A stretch of 6,970 nt of DNA, taken from DATGFB01 sp032160545. GTDB taxonomy: Bacteria > Actinomycetota > Actinomycetes > Mycobacteriales > Jatrophihabitantaceae. The notes under the pieces are model-generated. The model was not told where the DNA came from and searched no databases. It saw only the letters and a program-made list of their open reading frames with translations. The DNA lies in assembly GCA_032160545.1 (NCBI GenBank), contig JAVHVN010000042.1:1-6970 (forward strand), read 5' to 3'. Positions 5,560 through 6,970 of this stretch are shown here, piece by piece (positions within the stretch are counted from its first letter, which is position 1; the number at the start of each line of letters is the position of its first letter). Made by a program: the position numbers and the translations under genes.

Positions 5560-5949
5560 ATGCCAGACCCCGACCTCGACACACTGCGAGGCAGATGGCA
5601 ATCGGCCAAAAAAATGCTCGCGGAGAGAAATCCCGCAAATCCGCAGGTCAAGCAGTTGCTCAAGAGCTTCGATCAGGGTCTGGGGCCCGTCCTGGACAAG
5701 TTCATGACGGCGGGAAAGGCCGGAAAATTTGCCGATGCGAAGAAGTACGGCGAACAGGCTCTCAAGGTGCTCAAGGATTACGAGACGAAGCTGAAGGCCC
5801 TGCCGCAAGAAGCATGGGGCGGCGAAAATATGACTACCAAGAGTCGCGTCTCGCGTGAGTGGGCGCTCGCTACGCTTGGGGCCCTCAAGGACGTCCTCAT
5901 CAAAGCTATGCAGAGGCTGGACGCCAAGGCCAAGACGGTCGCCAAGTAG
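5560..5949 (+). CDS. Hypothetical Lys/Ala-rich helical protein
   Basis: I do not recognise this 129-residue protein. It is basic, lacks cysteine, signal peptide and membrane segments, and is predicted almost entirely helical. A first helical block is DLDTLRGRWQSAKKMLAE, then VKQLLKSFDQGLGPVLDKFM, then a Lys-rich block DAKKYGEQALKVLKDYETKLK (about 65-85). A Gly-rich turn (WGGEN) is followed by a final helix WALATLGALKDVLIKAMQRLDAKAK. ATG 5560 has AAGGAGGG at 5543-5550 with about 10 nt spacing. Codon use differs from its neighbours: it contains AAA, AAT, ACA, CGA, two AGA and one AGG codons, and its third positions are less G/C-rich. It therefore looks acquired. It ends 100 nt from the 3' end of tRNA-Arg(TCT), the tRNA that reads AGA. 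Confidence 0.75.
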   Translation: MPDPDLDTLRGRWQSAKKMLAERNPANPQVKQLLKSFDQGLGPVLDKFMTAGKAGKFADAKKYGEQALKVLKDYETKLKALPQEAWGGENMTTKSRVSREWALATLGALKDVLIKAMQRLDAKAKTVAK

Positions 5950-5956
5950 GGCGGAT

Positions 5957-6037
5957 CAGCCGGAACCGGTGTCAAGCATCAACCGGAACACTGTCGCGCC
6001 TCAGCCGGAGCCGAAACGTCAAGAAACAGCCGGAGCA
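5957..6037. repeat. Four degenerate 11-bp direct repeats beside the tRNA-Arg 3' end
   Basis: The copies are CAGCCGGAACC (5957-5967), CAACCGGAACA (5980-5990), CAGCCGGAGCC (6002-6012) and CAGCCGGAGCA (6027-6037), with start-to-start spacings of 23, 22 and 25 nt. The core CAnCCGGARC is kept in all four. The array fills the gap between the hypothetical gene's stop and the tRNA-Arg 3' end. Roughly two-turn spacing would suit a protein-binding array such as integrase arm sites, but a decayed Pro/Glu-type coding repeat is also possible. Confidence 0.55.
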
Positions 6038-6049
6038 ATACACGTCGAC

Positions 6050-6125
6050 TGGTGCCCCCGGCAGGGATCGAACCTGCGACCAATCGCTTAGAAGGCGACT
6101 GCTCTATCCGCTGAGCTACGGGGGC
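6050..6125 (-). tRNA. tRNA-Arg (anticodon TCT)
   Basis: The minus strand gives a perfect 7-bp acceptor stem GCCCCCG/CGGGGGC. The anticodon stem GTCGC/GCGAT, with one G-U pair, encloses the loop CTTCTAA, so the anticodon is TCT, reading the rare arginine codon AGA. The T-arm loop is TTCGATC. The discriminator is A (6053) and CCA is encoded (6052-6050). tRNA-Arg 3' ends are frequent integration sites for phages and islands, and here that end faces the lower-GC stretch 5177-6049. Confidence 0.97.
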
Positions 6126-6145
6126 CCGTGTTTCTCCCGGGCAGG

Positions 6146-6335
6146 CTACCGGCCAACTGGGCCGTCGAGGGGCGGCCGAGGGGCGCGGTACCAGGTGGCG
6201 AGCTGGACGCGGCGGCTGCCGGCGGGCGGTCACCCGGCCGAGAGCGAACTGGGCGTCGCGGGTGTCAGCCGTCTGTCCGAGCGCGGCGGCGACGCCCATG
6301 CCCAGCAGGATCAGGAACAGAACCACAGCGACCAT
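6146..6335 (-). pseudogene. Small single-pass membrane protein, apparently frameshifted
   Basis: From ATG 6335 the frame encodes a strongly hydrophobic helix (VAVVLFLILLGMGVAAAL, about 2-19) followed by the polar motif TADTRDAQFALGRV, like a small single-pass membrane peptide. With no frame change it has no stop until 5979, passing through the whole tRNA-Arg gene, which is not credible. After about residue 39 third-position G/C falls, while a neighbouring frame becomes highly G/C-biased at third positions (22 of 24 by my count) and encodes a segment with RVQLATWYRAPRPPLDG before TAG at 6148-6146. The two parts differ by one base, so a frameshift or sequencing error near 6220-6235 is likely; an intact gene would encode about 62 residues. 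No clear Shine-Dalgarno precedes the ATG. I do not recognise a named family. Confidence 0.45.
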
Positions 6336-6428
6336 GGCACCAAGTCTGCATCCGTTGAGATCCTGACGCGACTGCCTTTATGTCGACGTGTGTTGATTTA
6401 CTGCCACCTACTCCGGCAGGCTGGCCAT

Positions 6429-6970
6429 GTGGCCATCACCGATGTTGCAATCCTGGCGCTTCCGCACGTCCAGCCGTTCGAACTGGGCGTCGCGTGGGAG
6501 GGCTTCGGCGTCGATCGTCGTGACGACGGAGTGCCTGCCTATGACTGCGCGATCATGTCCGAGACCGGCACCGTGCCCACCTCGGCCGGCGTCACCATCA
6601 TCACGGAGCACCGTCTCGAGCGCGCGGAGCGCGCCGACCTCGTGATCGTCCCGGCTTGCGGGGACGATCCCGTCGTGTCCGCTGCCGTGGTGCGGATGTT
6701 GCGCCGAACCGTCGATCGCGGCGCGAAGGTGATGAGCGTGTGTTCGGGGGCGTTCGTCCTGGGCCGGGCGGGTCTGCTCGACGGACGCCGGTGCACCACC
6801 CACTGGCGGCACTGCGACCGGCTCACCAGGCGGTTCCCCTCGGCGCGGGTCGATCCCGACGTGCTGTTCGTGTGCGACGGTCCGGTGCTCACCTCGGCCG
6901 GCAGCGCCGCGGGGCTGGACCTGTGCCTGCACGTCATCCGTACCGATCACGGCGAGGAGATCGCCCGCCG
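6429..6970 (+). CDS. GlxA-family transcriptional regulator, N-terminal part (DJ-1/PfpI domain), truncated by window end
   Basis: The frame is open from GTG 6429 to the window edge and encodes 180 residues of a DJ-1/PfpI (class I glutamine amidotransferase-like) domain. Evidence is the opening strand DVAILALPHVQPFELGVAWE, the strand ADLVIVPACGDD at 69-80, and the nucleophile-elbow motif VMSVCSGAFVLG with Cys105. LLDGRRCTTHW with His126 at 116-126, VDPDVLFVCDGPVLTSAGSAAGLDLCLHVIR at about 141-171, and the ending RTDHGEEIARR follow. This pattern belongs to GlxA/FtrA-type regulators, which carry an AraC helix-turn-helix after about residue 190; that half lies beyond the window. The domain usually senses ligands and is not a working amidotransferase. 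GGCAGG (6415-6420) lies 8 nt before the GTG. ATG 6427 is in another frame; a GTG at 6390 would add 13 residues atypical of the family. Confidence 0.9.
   Translation, partial: MAITDVAILALPHVQPFELGVAWEGFGVDRRDDGVPAYDCAIMSETGTVPTSAGVTIITEHRLERAERADLVIVPACGDDPVVSAAVVRMLRRTVDRGAKVMSVCSGAFVLGRAGLLDGRRCTTHWRHCDRLTRRFPSARVDPDVLFVCDGPVLTSAGSAAGLDLCLHVIRTDHGEEIAR

Noticed and set aside
5383..5808. 141-residue minus-strand frame opposite the hypothetical gene
   Set aside because: The plus-strand gene has a strong ribosome binding site and coherent helical composition. This frame has neither a site nor a recognisable pattern.
5979..6145. Continuation of the small membrane-protein frame through tRNA-Arg
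   Set aside because: The translated tail is the tRNA gene itself, so it cannot be selected as protein.

Overview
The window is high-GC chromosomal DNA from an actinobacterium, most likely a mycolic-acid-type genus of the Mycobacteriales (Rhodococcus, Gordonia, Dietzia, Nocardia or Mycobacterium relatives). The support is the strong G/C bias at third codon positions, GTG and TTG starts, -10 boxes lying almost on start codons, the orn / tRNA-His / tRNA-Lys order that I recall from Mycobacterium tuberculosis, and a reductase/desaturase pair resembling mycobacterial Rv3230c/DesA3. I cannot name the species.

Layout. Positions 70-960, minus strand: oligoribonuclease (orn), then tRNA-His(GTG) and tRNA-Lys(CTT), with a perfect 20-bp palindrome between the tRNAs. 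Positions 1009-1314, plus strand: a pterin-4a-carbinolamine dehydratase, divergent from orn. Positions 1318-2025, minus strand: a TetR-family regulator of the FabR/DesT type, tail-to-tail with the dehydratase. Positions 2184-4714, plus strand: an operon of a ferredoxin-NAD(P)H reductase, a membrane acyl-CoA/fatty-acid desaturase and a 66-residue helical protein, closed by a GC-rich hairpin at 4727-4760. Positions 4850-5176: an antibiotic-biosynthesis-monooxygenase-fold (YgiN-like) protein. Positions 5177-6049: a lower-GC stretch with a 129-residue Lys/Ala-rich orphan gene and four degenerate direct repeats, abutting the 3' end of tRNA-Arg(TCT). Positions 6146-6335, minus strand: a small membrane-peptide gene that appears frameshifted. 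From 6429 to the end, plus strand: the DJ-1/PfpI half of a GlxA-type regulator, cut by the window edge.

How it fits together. The clearest system is a self-contained circuit for membrane-lipid unsaturation. The reductase carries FAD, NAD(P)H and 2Fe-2S motifs and would pass electrons to the three-histidine-box desaturase. The FabR/DesT-like repressor is transcribed divergently, and a 26-bp near-perfect inverted repeat at 2127-2152 lies where both promoters should be, so it is the probable operator. The small third gene is a candidate accessory subunit with no function I recognise. Orn with the tRNAs is housekeeping; the region beside tRNA-Arg looks like the eroded edge of an acquired segment.
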